In this document: in pieces, positions 10,750-21,149 of the stretch
Position numbering within the stretch: the first letter of the stretch is position 1
How the letters are laid out: each line of letters begins with the position of its first letter
Assembly: GCA_011088145.1 (NCBI GenBank)
Contig: JAALKG010000013.1
Location: 1-32,664, forward strand
DNA from: Cyanobacteria bacterium MH1_Bin12
GTDB taxonomy: Bacteria; Cyanobacteriota; Cyanobacteriia; Cyanobacteriales; Cyanobacteriaceae
Length of the DNA stretch: 32,664 nucleotides
Direction: 5' to 3'
Made by a program: the position numbers and the translations under genes
The notes under the pieces: generated by a model
Told to the model about the DNA's origin: nothing
The model's database searches: none
Seen by the model: the letters and a program-made list of their open reading frames with translations, nothing else

Positions 10750-11124
10750 TCAAAGTAAATTATTCATTTTCATATATCCTAACAGCCAATTAGCGATCGT
10801 TGCCCGACGAGTTTGACGAGGTCCAAACTCACCTATTTTATAACCTTTAAAACCCAACTCTTCTTTCAACATTTGTTTATTTTCCTTGGGAATAGAACGA
10901 GTCAATTTTACATTAGGAGGTCGCTGGGCAATTAAATCAGGAGGAGAGGGATAAATTTCTTTCCAGTAATCTTCTACTTGGGAAGTATTCCACATTTGAG
11001 TATCAACCTCATAACGATAACCAAGATAATACCAAACTAATTGATTAACGGTATTATCATCTAACTTTTCTTCTAATATCTGCCAAATAGTTACCTTGTC
11101 CAAAGGTGGTAAATTTTCAAACAT
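10750..11124 (-). CDS. DUF1823 family protein
   Basis: PPNVKLTRSIPKENKQMLKEELGFKGYKIGEFGPRQTRRATIANWLL, recognised cyanobacterial/plastid family. Confidence 0.85.
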   Translation of the reverse strand: MFENLPPLDKVTIWQILEEKLDDNTVNQLVWYYLGYRYEVDTQMWNTSQVEDYWKEIYPSPPDLIAQRPPNVKLTRSIPKENKQMLKEELGFKGYKIGEFGPRQTRRATIANWLLGYMKMNNLL

Positions 11125-11450
11125 ACAATTAATATTAATTATCGAAAAAAAATTTTTACTAAAATAAACTATTTTGAGTATACTCTATATCTGTTAGGGA
11201 CAATATAATTAGTCTTTAAAGCTGTCTAATGATCACTCAATAACTTTAGATAAATTAATTCAATCAATATTCAGAAAAATTTAAAGTTAAGATTTCAAAA
11301 TATTTGTTAGTCAATTAACTAATTATCCATCTTAGTTTTTACTCAAATTAAAAAAATAAATATGAATATCTTCATATTTTGATACTTAAGAAAAATTATT
11401 GGGTATCATTATAGAATAGTACTTAAGTATAAAAAATTTAATCTATAGTT

Positions 11451-11978
11451 ATGAAATTCTTATATAGTCTTATTACCCACAAACTTATTGCCCACAAAGA
11501 AGAAAAAGGATTTACTCTGATTGAATTGTTAATAGTGACAAGTTTTATCGGAGTTCTGACTATGATTGCATATCCTAATCTTCTAAGCCAAATCGGAAAA
11601 AGTAGGGAAGCGGAGACACAACTTATTATGGGTACTTTGGTACGTGGTCAGCAGGCATTTCATTGGGAAAGAGGAACTTTTACTCATCATCTTCCTATAT
11701 TAGGTGTTGGATATCGAGAGCAATATCATGAATTTACAGTGGTTTCAGACGATGTAGCTTCTCTGACAGCTACAGAGGATTTACAAAGTTTCGTTAGACA
11801 TAAAGTTTATGCAAAAAATCCCAGTTTCACTAGTGCGAGAAATTTTGCCATTGGAATTTATGTTGTTAGTGATACCAAATATTCTATAAGTCAATGTCAA
11901 TCTCTTGCTGTTGGTCTTGACGCCACTGTTGCTACGACTCCTAATACTGCTTGTATAGATGGAATGACAGTGCGATAA
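11451..11978 (+). CDS. Type IV pilin-like (prepilin) protein
   Basis: KGFTLIELLIVTSFIGVLTMIAYPNLL class III signal peptide with PilA-like C-terminus. Confidence 0.9.
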   Translation: MKFLYSLITHKLIAHKEEKGFTLIELLIVTSFIGVLTMIAYPNLLSQIGKSREAETQLIMGTLVRGQQAFHWERGTFTHHLPILGVGYREQYHEFTVVSDDVASLTATEDLQSFVRHKVYAKNPSFTSARNFAIGIYVVSDTKYSISQCQSLAVGLDATVATTPNTACIDGMTVR

Positions 11979-11987
11979 AATCACTAA

Positions 11988-12864
11988 TTATTCTATATTA
12001 TAATTGAATTTTTCTTGATGATAGAAAATAGATAAATCATCTTTAAACCACATATAAATATCTAATTTAACTGGGACGATTACTTGTGTATTTGTTTTAC
12101 CTTTGTCAAGATAAGAATCTTTGATTCCAGATAAAATATAAGAACATTGACCGTGAGATAAAAGTCTTTTTTTGAATTGCTCAGCTTCTTCGCCTGTTAT
12201 AACTTTGATAGCTTTAGTATTTAGTTTCTTATAGCCTTTTTTTCCATAATTATCGACTTTTATCTCAGTAGCATTTTTTATTTTTGAGTTATCCTCAAAA
12301 TCACAATCAAATCTTAAAACTTCAGATTCATTGTCATATTTAACATTTGACATATTTTGTCTAATATAATAAATATTAGACTCCAAGTTTTGAAAACATT
12401 TTACAATTTTTTCTTTGTTATTACCCACCTGTTTACACTTATTTTTATCATTTAAACTGTTTTTATAAATGGTGTTAATACCTTGATAAGGTAAATTAGA
12501 TAATCCAAAACCATCTAATTTATATTCGATTTCTGGTATAATTTGTGATTGTTTTAAATTGTATAAACCATAAAAAAAACCAACAATAGTTAAGCCCAAT
12601 AACACCTTATAAATGGGATCAATTTTTTTTCTTTTTCTTTTTTCTTAGTTTTATTAGTTAAATTATCTTGAATTTTTTGTTCTATTAAGTGATTATTGTT
12701 GGAAATGACTTCTTTCGAGAAAAGATTCCTTCGTAACCTTCTTTTCCACATAGAAACAATTTTTTTTGGTCGTCAGTGTCGATAATATTATCAATTTTAC
12801 TAGTACAGTACCCTATTAAAATTTCTTCTATTTCATCAGGTTGAAAAAAATCTTGTTCAATCAT
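11988..12864 (-). CDS. Putative single-pass membrane protein, ORF split by two A8 tracts (frameshifted, or expressed by slippage)
   Basis: Segment 1 from ATG 12864 (MIEQDFFQPDEIEEILIGYCTSKIDNIIDTDDQKK), segment 2 (IVSMWKRRLRRNLFSKEVISNNNHLIEQKIQDNLTNKTKKKEKEKK), segment 3 (IDPIYKVLLGLTIVGFFYGLYNLK... to 11988). Each junction is A8TTG (minus strand; T8 at 12760-12767 and 12623-12630) and needs a -1 shift. Confidence 0.6.
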
Positions 12865-13379
12865 TGATTTGATAAAAAATAATTAAGATGTTTACATCGA
12901 AATAAGAGTTATAAATAAGTTACCCAAAAAATGTAAATAAATTAAACCGCTGCATTTAAATATTATTTTCTTTCTTTAAGAATCCTATTATCTTTTTTAC
13001 GAAATAATAAATGATTACTTTACTAATTAGTAATTCAATTATTTCTTAAATAGAAAAAATTAAATCAATTTGAAATATTTATATTACAAAATAAAAAATA
13101 TATTTTAGATATTTCTTGAAAATTAGCATTTAGTTTAACGAAAATTCTTTCTGTTACATTTTTGAACACAATCAATATAACATCAAATAGAATGAATGGA
13201 AGTTCTTATTATTTTTTATCTTATAGTTGTGCAGAGAAAAAAATCATCTAACCAGACAATATAACAGATTGTCACTATTTATTATCTAATTTAGATTCAC
13301 TTTGTCTTTCATGCTTATTCCTTTTTTATGGCAAAATAACGTTAAAGGAATAGATTATAGATATTGAAAAATAATTGTT

Positions 13380-13739
13380 ATGTTACTCAAATCCACTACC
13401 CGTCATGTAAGAGTATTTGCTGCAGAAGTTCAAGACAATGAATTAATACCATCTGAACAGGTTTTAACTCTTGATATTGACCCTGATAACGAGTTAAATT
13501 GGGAAGAAATTTCACTACAGAAAGTTTATAGTAAGTTTGATGAATTAGTCGAAAACTACAGTGGAGAAGATTTAACTGATTATAATTTACGTCGTATCGG
13601 TTCAGATTTAGAACATTTTATTCGTAATTTACTTCTCCAAGGTGAAATTAGTTATAACTTAGATTCTAGAGTCCTCAATTACAGTATGGGTTTACCTCGT
13701 GTGGAAAGTCCAGAACCTGAAGGAAAGTATCAACTTTAA
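13380..13739 (+). CDS. ndhM: NAD(P)H-quinone oxidoreductase subunit M
   Basis: [22 protein letters not shown]... [34 protein letters not shown], typical NdhM. Confidence 0.95.
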   Translation: MLLKSTTRHVRVFAAEVQDNELIPSEQVLTLDIDPDNELNWEEISLQKVYSKFDELVENYSGEDLTDYNLRRIGSDLEHFIRNLLLQGEISYNLDSRVLNYSMGLPRVESPEPEGKYQL

Positions 13740-13782
13740 TAGTAGATAATTGTTAATTAGTCATTCTGTTTTAAAAATAATT

Positions 13783-14730
13783 ATGGATTTGTTTTTACTC
13801 ACTTTGGGTATTTCTTCGGCTATTTTAATCGTTGGTATTATTATTTATCTTTTAACTCCTCGTCGCTATCAATCTCCAGATTCTGTGGCTAATTCTTATG
13901 ATGAATGGACTGAAGATGGTATTTTAGAATACTATTGGGGGGAACATATCCATTTAGGTCATTATGGTACACCACCAAAAAATAAAGACTTTCTTCAAGC
14001 TAAAGCTGATTTTGTTCATGAAATGGTGCGTTGGGGAGAATTAGATAAATTACCTCAAGGTACTAAGGTGTTAGATGTTGGTTGTGGTATTGGTGGTAGT
14101 AGCCGAATTTTAGCTAAAGAATATGGCTTTGATGTCACGGGTATTACGATTAGTCCACAACAAGTACAAAGAGCTAAAGAATTAACTTCTAAAAATTTGT
14201 CTGCACATTTTCAGGTAGACGATGCTATGGATATGTCTTTTCCTGAAGGTAGCTTTGACGTCGTCTGGTGTATCGAAGCGGGCCCTCATATGCCTGATAA
14301 AGCAGTTTTTGCGAGGGAATTAATGCGAGTTTTAAAACCTGATGGTATTTTAGTGGTAGCAGATTGGAATCAAAGAGACGATCGCATAATACCACTTAAT
14401 TTTTGGGAAGAGCCTGTCATGAAACAATTACTAGAACAATGGTCACATCCTGAATTTGCTAGTATTGAAGGCTTTGCCGAGTTATTAGAAGCCACAGGAT
14501 TTGTTAAAGGTAAAGTGACCACTGCCGATTGGAGTCAAGAAACTTTACCCTCATGGATTGATTCTATATGGCAAGGAATTGTCAAACCTAAAGGATTAAT
14601 TAAATTCGGGTTTGCTGGATTTATTAAATCACTAAGAGAAGTACCAACATTATTATTGATGCGTTTGGCTTTTGGTACAGGTTTATGTCGCTTTGGGATG
14701 TTTAAGACGACTCGTGTTGATAATTCTTAA
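13783..14730 (+). CDS. MPBQ/MSBQ-type SAM methyltransferase (2-methyl-6-phytylbenzoquinone methyltransferase, Synechocystis sll0418-like)
   Basis: YQSPDSVANSYDEWTEDGILEYYWGEHIHLGHYG...LDVGCGIGGSSRILAKEYGFDVTGITISPQQVQRA; ATG at 13783 preferred over the track start at 13750. Confidence 0.85.
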   Translation: MDLFLLTLGISSAILIVGIIIYLLTPRRYQSPDSVANSYDEWTEDGILEYYWGEHIHLGHYGTPPKNKDFLQAKADFVHEMVRWGELDKLPQGTKVLDVGCGIGGSSRILAKEYGFDVTGITISPQQVQRAKELTSKNLSAHFQVDDAMDMSFPEGSFDVVWCIEAGPHMPDKAVFARELMRVLKPDGILVVADWNQRDDRIIPLNFWEEPVMKQLLEQWSHPEFASIEGFAELLEATGFVKGKVTTADWSQETLPSWIDSIWQGIVKPKGLIKFGFAGFIKSLREVPTLLLMRLAFGTGLCRFGMFKTTRVDNS

Positions 14731-14871
14731 AGAATATACATCTTTGAAATCGAAGTTTTTTAAATCACATGCTGTAAGGACTTTATATATAAAATCCTGA
14801 CATGCATAGAAAAACAGAATTTTCCATAATTTGTCTATACCTTATTCTCTGGTATTTTAATAGCTTATGAG

Positions 14872-15579
14872 TTAAAAAATTGCTTTTAAAAAGAATCGAG
14901 GTAAGACTAACATTCTTTTCCAGCGATCGGGTTCTTGATATAATCGATATAGCCATTCTAGGTTGTTATTACAGAAGAATTCGGGGGCTCTTTCCTTAAC
15001 TTCTCCCCAAATATCAAAACTACCTCCGACTCCTATCCAAATAGCATTGGGAGCTAAATGACGATGGTTGGTAATCCATCTTTCTTGGCGAGGTACTCCT
15101 AAACCCACTAAAATTAATTTCGGTTGTATCTCTTGAATGCGATCGCACCACGACTGTAATTCTTCTCCTGCCAGATAGCCATGATTATAAATAATATTTA
15201 TATCAGGTACTTTTTTTTGCCATGCTTGGGCAGCTTTTTCGCTCACTTTGGGTGCACCTCCATAAAAACAAATCGGACAGTCTTTACCGAGACTCCCCAA
15301 TTTTTCTAACAGAGAAGAGGCCAATTCGATACCTGCAACTCTGGCTTGTTTTTCTCCTCTGCGTCTTAAATAAATGACAATACCTGAACCGTCTGGTACT
15401 ACTAAGTCAGCTTTTTTGATGATCTGAGCTAATTCGGAATCTTGTTGAGCTGCCATTGCCATTTCAGAATTCATGGTGACAATATGAGTGGAGATTCCTT
15501 GATTTAGACGATCGATGATCCAATCTTCATAATTATCACTCAAATGAACTGGTAAATCAAGAACGGGAAAAGTTTTCAT
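14872..15579 (-). CDS. WecG/TagA/CpsF family glycosyltransferase
   Basis: VVPDGSGIVIYLRRRG..., CFYGGAPKVSEKAAQAW, ILVGLGVPRQERWI. Confidence 0.93.
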   Translation of the reverse strand: MKTFPVLDLPVHLSDNYEDWIIDRLNQGISTHIVTMNSEMAMAAQQDSELAQIIKKADLVVPDGSGIVIYLRRRGEKQARVAGIELASSLLEKLGSLGKDCPICFYGGAPKVSEKAAQAWQKKVPDINIIYNHGYLAGEELQSWCDRIQEIQPKLILVGLGVPRQERWITNHRHLAPNAIWIGVGGSFDIWGEVKERAPEFFCNNNLEWLYRLYQEPDRWKRMLVLPRFFLKAIF

Positions 15580-15760
15580 TATTTTTATTGCTATTTAATA
15601 TTATTTGATGATCAATAATTTTTTGCTTATCACCAAAATTTGCTTAAAATCTCGTCTTTTAAAATGAAATATCCGATGATAAATATTTTCTCAAAGAAAA
15701 AGCTTGTCTTTTATTATCTAACCTGTGAAATTTTTTTACATAACCAGTTTAGCGACAAAT

Positions 15761-16801
15761 TTATTCAATTACTGAGTCTATTAAATATTGATGTTCCAAA
15801 GCGTTATTGGCTAAAGACTCGATTATATTATCTGATAAATTGATTTTATCAAAATAAATTTTTGACCATTGATGGGTAATAGCATTTACTTCTGCGGGTA
15901 ATTGTCCTAATTCATAACCTTCAATCCCGACTTCTCTCATCAAGTTGGTTACTTTAGGGTCATATGATAAGGCAAAACAAGGACATTTTTCGCTTGCTGC
16001 CATAATCAGACTATGAAGACGCATTCCTATCATCATGTCTATTTGTTGCCACAATCCTTTTAATTCCTGAGGGTTTTCAATATAAATAATTTGATAATTA
16101 GATGATAACTTGTTCGCTACCTGCTCACATACTGCCTTATCTTGAGACAATTGGAAGGGTACTAAAATTATATGAGCTTGGATTTCTTGTTGGAGTTGAA
16201 TTAATGCCTGTGATAAAATTTCGATTTTTTCTGGTGTGAGAAGAGAATGCGATCGAAGATTAACTGCTATACGGGGAGATGGTAACAGTTTTAGATCCTC
16301 TTTTATTTTACTAGGTAATGCCCAGACTGGATCGGCAGCGATCAGATATTTGATTTTCCAGTTGTCTAATAATTGAGCAGAGGCTTTATCTCTAACGCTA
16401 ATGCGATCGCATTTTTGTAAGATTTTTTTAGTTAACCAGTTAATTAATGGTGTTTTAATCGGGCCTATACCTTGAGCATAAGCAATGGTTTTTAATCCTT
16501 TTAATTGAGCTAAAAACATTAAAAATAAATAATAAAGAGGGCTTTTAATACTGGTAACATCTTGAATCAAACTACCACCACCCCAGATAAATAAATCTTG
16601 TTTACCTAACTTTAAAATTTGCTTAATAATATTTTTTCGAGAATCGCAAATAACTCCATAATCAAAACTGGTTTTACTCGGATTTCCTGATAAAACGATG
16701 GGTTGAATATTATTGGGTAACCTAGCTAAAATGGCGAGTAAAAGGGCTTCGTCTCCTGCGTTACCTTGTCCATAATAACCACAGATTATTGCTTTATTCA
16801 T
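15761..16801 (-). CDS. csaB: Polysaccharide pyruvyl transferase CsaB
   Basis: AIICGYYGQGNAGDEALLLAIL..., LFIWGGGSLIQDVTS, MIGMRLHSLIMAA. Confidence 0.93.
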   Translation of the reverse strand: MNKAIICGYYGQGNAGDEALLLAILARLPNNIQPIVLSGNPSKTSFDYGVICDSRKNIIKQILKLGKQDLFIWGGGSLIQDVTSIKSPLYYLFLMFLAQLKGLKTIAYAQGIGPIKTPLINWLTKKILQKCDRISVRDKASAQLLDNWKIKYLIAADPVWALPSKIKEDLKLLPSPRIAVNLRSHSLLTPEKIEILSQALIQLQQEIQAHIILVPFQLSQDKAVCEQVANKLSSNYQIIYIENPQELKGLWQQIDMMIGMRLHSLIMAASEKCPCFALSYDPKVTNLMREVGIEGYELGQLPAEVNAITHQWSKIYFDKINLSDNIIESLANNALEHQYLIDSVIE

Positions 16802-16805
16802 TCGG

Positions 16806-17351
16806 TTATTGATTATTGATAATAATGCGATCGCTAATCATTTTACCTTGATATATTAAATCTTCATGATTATCTGTATTGAGAGTCACTTTTATTTCAT
16901 TTTCGCCCTCTGGCAATTCAGATATATAATACCAACTACCATAAATTCTCGTAATTTTTTTGTCGTTAACATATAAGTGAGCATGACCTTGATTAGGAAG
17001 ACTATTCTGGTTTAAAGTTTCAGGAGAAAAAGTAAAATTAGTCGTCTTAATTTCTAAATTCCAACCTTTGAGAGCATCTGGATCAACCTTAATATCCAAA
17101 GTTGGAATCCGAGAATTATCAGAAATATCCAATGATTTATGGCTATGATGATGATCGTGTTCTATCTTATTGACTTCATCGGCAATATTATTCATCTTGA
17201 TTTCATGACCGTCATGAGGGGATGATTGATGATGTTCAGGATTCGCTTTACCATCACCAACCGAAAAATTTAAACATAAGAATAAAGTAGTGATAAATAA
17301 TAAAAAAGAACGATGTTGATTAAATCTGTAGACATGTTTTGGTTGATTCAT
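16806..17351 (-). CDS. Secreted His-rich protein of unknown function (putative metal-binding, cupredoxin-like fold)
   Basis: N-terminal hydrophobic signal; HHQSSPHDGHEI and HDHHHSH clusters; GHAHLYVNDKKITRIYGSWYYI; 4 nt gap to csaB. Confidence 0.7.
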   Translation of the reverse strand: MNQPKHVYRFNQHRSFLLFITTLFLCLNFSVGDGKANPEHHQSSPHDGHEIKMNNIADEVNKIEHDHHHSHKSLDISDNSRIPTLDIKVDPDALKGWNLEIKTTNFTFSPETLNQNSLPNQGHAHLYVNDKKITRIYGSWYYISELPEGENEIKVTLNTDNHEDLIYQGKMISDRIIINNQ

Positions 17352-17906
17352 AATTTATCTGAAAATATTCATTCTAGATAAATATTATAATCTTCTATCC
17401 CTTGTGATAACCACGACATATCGTCAATGTTAGTTTCTAAAAATATCAAAATTTATCACTTTTGGATTTATTCAACAGATCTTATTTAGCTTCCTTTCTA
17501 CTCATTTGCTTGTGCAAAATTTAAGATAATTAATAACCTATTTACTTGCAAACTTCTGAGGATATTTCTATGAAAAAACTACCAGAGTTATGCCCTCTAA
17601 ATCCCTAAAATTTGAGAGACTTGTCTCTGAGAAATGGTATTTTTATTTTAATTACTCATTATTAATTAAGATATTGTTTAAGTAATTCCTTCAGTTTTTT
17701 AAGTTGAAAAGTTCCGGTCAATGAACGTACTTGTTGAACAAAGGTCAGTAATTGAGGTCGATCGCTTTCCCATTATTTCAGACTAAGGGATAAATGGTAC
17801 TTCTGAATTATTCTTAGCTCACGTTTTTGATTTGTAATAAAATGAGATTAATAAAAGGCAAAAGGCATTTAGCTAGAAGATATCAGCTATCAGCTTTTAT
17901 AAGAAT

Positions 17907-18188
17907 TCAAAGAAGTCCGACAAATTCTTTAGCCGTAATATTTTTTTGGATATATTGAGGATTAGTCGGATTATAAGGACTCATTAATCGATCAAGCATT
18001 ATAATTCTTGCTTGATCTGATAATATCGGTAAATCGGGATCAAATGCTGTCGCACCTGTCAGGCTACTAGAAAAACCTTTGAAAACAACTATTTCGATTA
18101 ATTCGTCCCCTTCTTGTGCCTTAACAACCAATACTTCTTGAGAGTTTTCTTGGGTATATTTTTCCAACTGTTCAATAGTAAGAGTCAT
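17907..18188 (-). CDS. Conserved cyanobacterial protein (DUF7734-like)
   Basis: MTLTIEQLEKYTQENSQEVLVVKAQEGDELIEIVVFKGFSSSLTGATAFDPDLP...; ATG at 18188 preferred over the track start. Confidence 0.65.
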   Translation of the reverse strand: MTLTIEQLEKYTQENSQEVLVVKAQEGDELIEIVVFKGFSSSLTGATAFDPDLPILSDQARIIMLDRLMSPYNPTNPQYIQKNITAKEFVGLL

Positions 18189-18195
18189 AATATTA

Positions 18196-18789
18196 TTATT
18201 GTTCGATCGCAATTCTACCTTCTTTTATCAAACGAAATACTAAAAAGTAGGTCAAGTAAATCAGATAAACAACTAAGCCAGTCATACCTAAAAATCCTAA
18301 AAATCCTGTGGTTGCATTGGGATGAAACCAATCCTTATATTGCCAAGGTGCTTCTAGCCAGACTCGACAAGCTATTTCATCACTCGCTTTTTCAGCAAAT
18401 GTACAACGAAGAAATGGAATAAATGCGATCGAGCTGATAATACCATAAAAAGTTGTCGCCCAACGCCAAACAGTAACGACGAAACGAATAGGTATTTTGG
18501 GTAAATCATGAATCTCATCATTAATATCCGCCCAAAACCAAAGACTTATTACCACTAGAATATGAGCCGCAAACCATGTTAAATATCCAAGTTGCCAAAC
18601 AGGAATAAATAAATAAATAGCAATCATCATTAAACTAGCAACTCGCCAAAAAATTACTAGTAAACGTTGTATCGAAGCTATTCCTGATTTCATTGCCCAG
18701 ATAGACAATATCAAGGGCATAATCAAACAAATGAAAACAAATGACTTATAGTTAGTCCAAACTAAAGCTTTTAATAAAGTTTCTTCCAT
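18196..18789 (-). CDS. DUF3177 family membrane protein
   Basis: MEETLLKALVWTNYKSFVFICLIMPLILSIWAMKS...WFADINDEIHDLPKIPIRFVVTVWRWATT; ATG at 18789 preferred. Confidence 0.8.
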   Translation of the reverse strand: MEETLLKALVWTNYKSFVFICLIMPLILSIWAMKSGIASIQRLLVIFWRVASLMMIAIYLFIPVWQLGYLTWFAAHILVVISLWFWADINDEIHDLPKIPIRFVVTVWRWATTFYGIISSIAFIPFLRCTFAEKASDEIACRVWLEAPWQYKDWFHPNATTGFLGFLGMTGLVVYLIYLTYFLVFRLIKEGRIAIEQ

Positions 18790-18870
18790 AAAACCGTACA
18801 GTTCCAATCGAACACAAAAATAGGTGGGAAAACCCCACCTTATCATACAACTAATAAATAAAAAAAGTAC

Positions 18871-19092
18871 CTAGTCTTCGTAAACACGACATTCGGCTGC
18901 ATCGGGATTGTCTTCACAATATTGCTCTAAAGAGGTTTTTTTAGGCTCTTTTTCTTTTTGGTGAGAAGCTTCTGCTTGTAATTCTTCTACTGCATCCCAT
19001 GCCGCAGCACATTCTCCAGAAGTACTATCTGTACTACAGACTTCTCTTGCTTGTTTTAGTTCTTCTTGAATTTTATCTTTGATATCAGTCAT
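18871..19092 (-). CDS. cp12: Calvin cycle regulatory protein CP12
   Basis: REVCSTDSTSGECAAAWDAVEELQAEASH...DNPDAAECRVYED, both Cys pairs present. Confidence 0.97.
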   Translation of the reverse strand: MTDIKDKIQEELKQAREVCSTDSTSGECAAAWDAVEELQAEASHQKEKEPKKTSLEQYCEDNPDAAECRVYED

Positions 19093-19768
19093 AGTGTTTT
19101 GATTCCTTTTTATCTTTACTTTAGCTTATAACAGAATTTTACTATTTGTTATGAGGATAAACCCCATTGCTAACATTAAAATTATCTCTTCAGAATTTAT
19201 TTCGATTTTTATTTTTATGATCAGAGTATCAGCATTGCTCACTGTATCAATTTGGTTGAATTCAAAAATAATGAATCAATATATACAAAGAGGTAAATCT
19301 CATTGACAAATATCAATGGTTAAAGCTTTTGACATATGTATTTTACTATTTATTTGATCTAGAAGGATAACAAATTTCTTATTGTGATGATAAGATTATC
19401 TAGACGATCGCTTTATCATTTCCAATTTTTTGCTCTGACTCAGTTAGAGGTTGGGTGAGAGGTAAACTTGGATGGACTAAATTTATCGTTGACATTGCGA
19501 AGGAGACTAAGGGATTTTCTGCTCTTTTTCCCCAAAATTGAAAGCTACTCCCTTCCCGCCAAAAGATTGCATAAGCGAAAAGCCATCAAGATAGAGAAAC
19601 ATTCAGTAAAAAAGTTACTCAATTATAGAGGGGAAAGGGAGTAAGGGAAATTTTTTAATGGTGAACCGTACTTTTCAAACCTCTTCTTAATAACTAAATC
19701 CTTAAAACTTAAGACCTTTTCCATCACGATAGTTAACATTAAACTTTGGACTTTTGAGGTAGTAATTC

Positions 19769-21130
19769 GTGACAGTAATAATTGCAGGGGAAAGAAGTGG
19801 TGTTGGTAAAACGACGATTACTTTGGCTATACTGGCATATCTAAAAAGTCAAAATCAATCTCTACAGTCTTTCAAAGTTGGCCCTGATTATATAGATCCA
19901 ATGTTCCATTCTACTATCACAGATAAACCTTGTCGTAATCTCGATCCCATTTTAACCTCCCAAGAATATGTTAAATGGTGTTTTGATTATCATACCCAGA
20001 GTAGTGAACTCGTCGTTATCGAAGGTGTTATGGGTTTATTTGATGGTGTTCCTACGGATGATTCGCCTTATTATGCCAGTACTGCCTATATTGCTAAGTT
20101 ACTGAATTTACCTGTAATTTTAATTCTTGATTGTAGTAAATTAAGTATGTCTGTTGGTGCGATCGCATTAGGTTATATTACTCTAGATCCTAATATTCAA
20201 ATTGTCGGTTTAATCTTAAATAAAGTCGGTAGTAAAAAACATTTAACTTTATTAAAAGCAGGTTTAAAAAACTGTGGTATTCCCATCATCGGTGTTTGGT
20301 TTCGACAACAAGAAATAAAACTCCCGTCAAGACATTTGGGTTTAATTCCTACTGAAGAAATAAAAGAACATCAAATTATTTTTCAACAGTTAGCTCAATT
20401 AGCTCAAGAAAATATTAATTGGAATTTATTGTTTCCTTACTTAGTTCATAATAGTGAAAAAAAAGTAGATTATTTTTTTCAACCTTCTCAAGAATATAAA
20501 TTAAAAATAGCGATCGCTAGAGATAAAAGTTTGAATTTCTATTATCAAGATAACTTAGATATTTTAGAAAAATTTGGAGTAGAATTAGTTTTTTTTAGTC
20601 CATTAGAAGATGATAAACTGCCAAATAATATTCATGGTCTTTATTTAGGTGGCGGTTTTCCAGAAATTTTTGCCGAAAAATTAGCCAATAATATGCAATT
20701 AAAATCAAATATTAAAGAAGCTATTAATAATGGTCTTCCTACTTATGCAGAATGTGGTGGTATGATGTATTTATCCCAAGCTATTATCGACTTTCAAGGA
20801 CGAGAATGGGCAATGATAGGTGTCTTACCTAATAAGGCAACGATGAGTAAGAAACTTACTTTAGGCTATCGTCAAGCAAAGATTTTAGTTGATAATAAAT
20901 TCGTCAAAAAAGATTTTAAGTTCTCAGGACATGAATTTCACCATGCAATTAATTCTCACAATTCTAAAACATCAATTATTAGTCTAAAAGATTATTTTAC
21001 TCACACTCAATTATCTAGTCACGGTTGGCAAATTAAAAATATTTACAGTTCTTATTTACATCTACATTTTGCTAATATAGTTTCTCAAATAGAACAATTT
21101 TTACTTGGTTGTTTTGAAAGAATTATTTAA
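19769..21130 (+). CDS. cbiA: Cobyrinate a,c-diamide synthase (CobB/CbiA)
   Basis: VIIAGERSGVGKTTITLAILAYLK, FKVGPDYIDPMFH, glutamine amidotransferase GLYLGGGFPE...AECGGMMYL. Confidence 0.95.
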   Translation: MTVIIAGERSGVGKTTITLAILAYLKSQNQSLQSFKVGPDYIDPMFHSTITDKPCRNLDPILTSQEYVKWCFDYHTQSSELVVIEGVMGLFDGVPTDDSPYYASTAYIAKLLNLPVILILDCSKLSMSVGAIALGYITLDPNIQIVGLILNKVGSKKHLTLLKAGLKNCGIPIIGVWFRQQEIKLPSRHLGLIPTEEIKEHQIIFQQLAQLAQENINWNLLFPYLVHNSEKKVDYFFQPSQEYKLKIAIARDKSLNFYYQDNLDILEKFGVELVFFSPLEDDKLPNNIHGLYLGGGFPEIFAEKLANNMQLKSNIKEAINNGLPTYAECGGMMYLSQAIIDFQGREWAMIGVLPNKATMSKKLTLGYRQAKILVDNKFVKKDFKFSGHEFHHAINSHNSKTSIISLKDYFTHTQLSSHGWQIKNIYSSYLHLHFANIVSQIEQFLLGCFERII

Positions 21131-21149
21131 TTATCCACAGGATTTGGGA

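Noticed and set aside
11781-11984. Minus-strand ORF over the prepilin gene
   Set aside because: Antisense to a well-supported type IV pilin-like CDS.
15640-15843. Plus-strand ORF at the csaB 3' end
   Set aside because: Overlaps the csaB C-terminus; low complexity.
18114-18422. Plus-strand ORF
   Set aside because: Antisense to the DUF7734-like and DUF3177 genes.
19380-19768. Possible gene remnant or cobalamin riboswitch upstream of cbiA
   Set aside because: No continuous reading frame and no B12-box I could recognise; an Infernal search would be needed.
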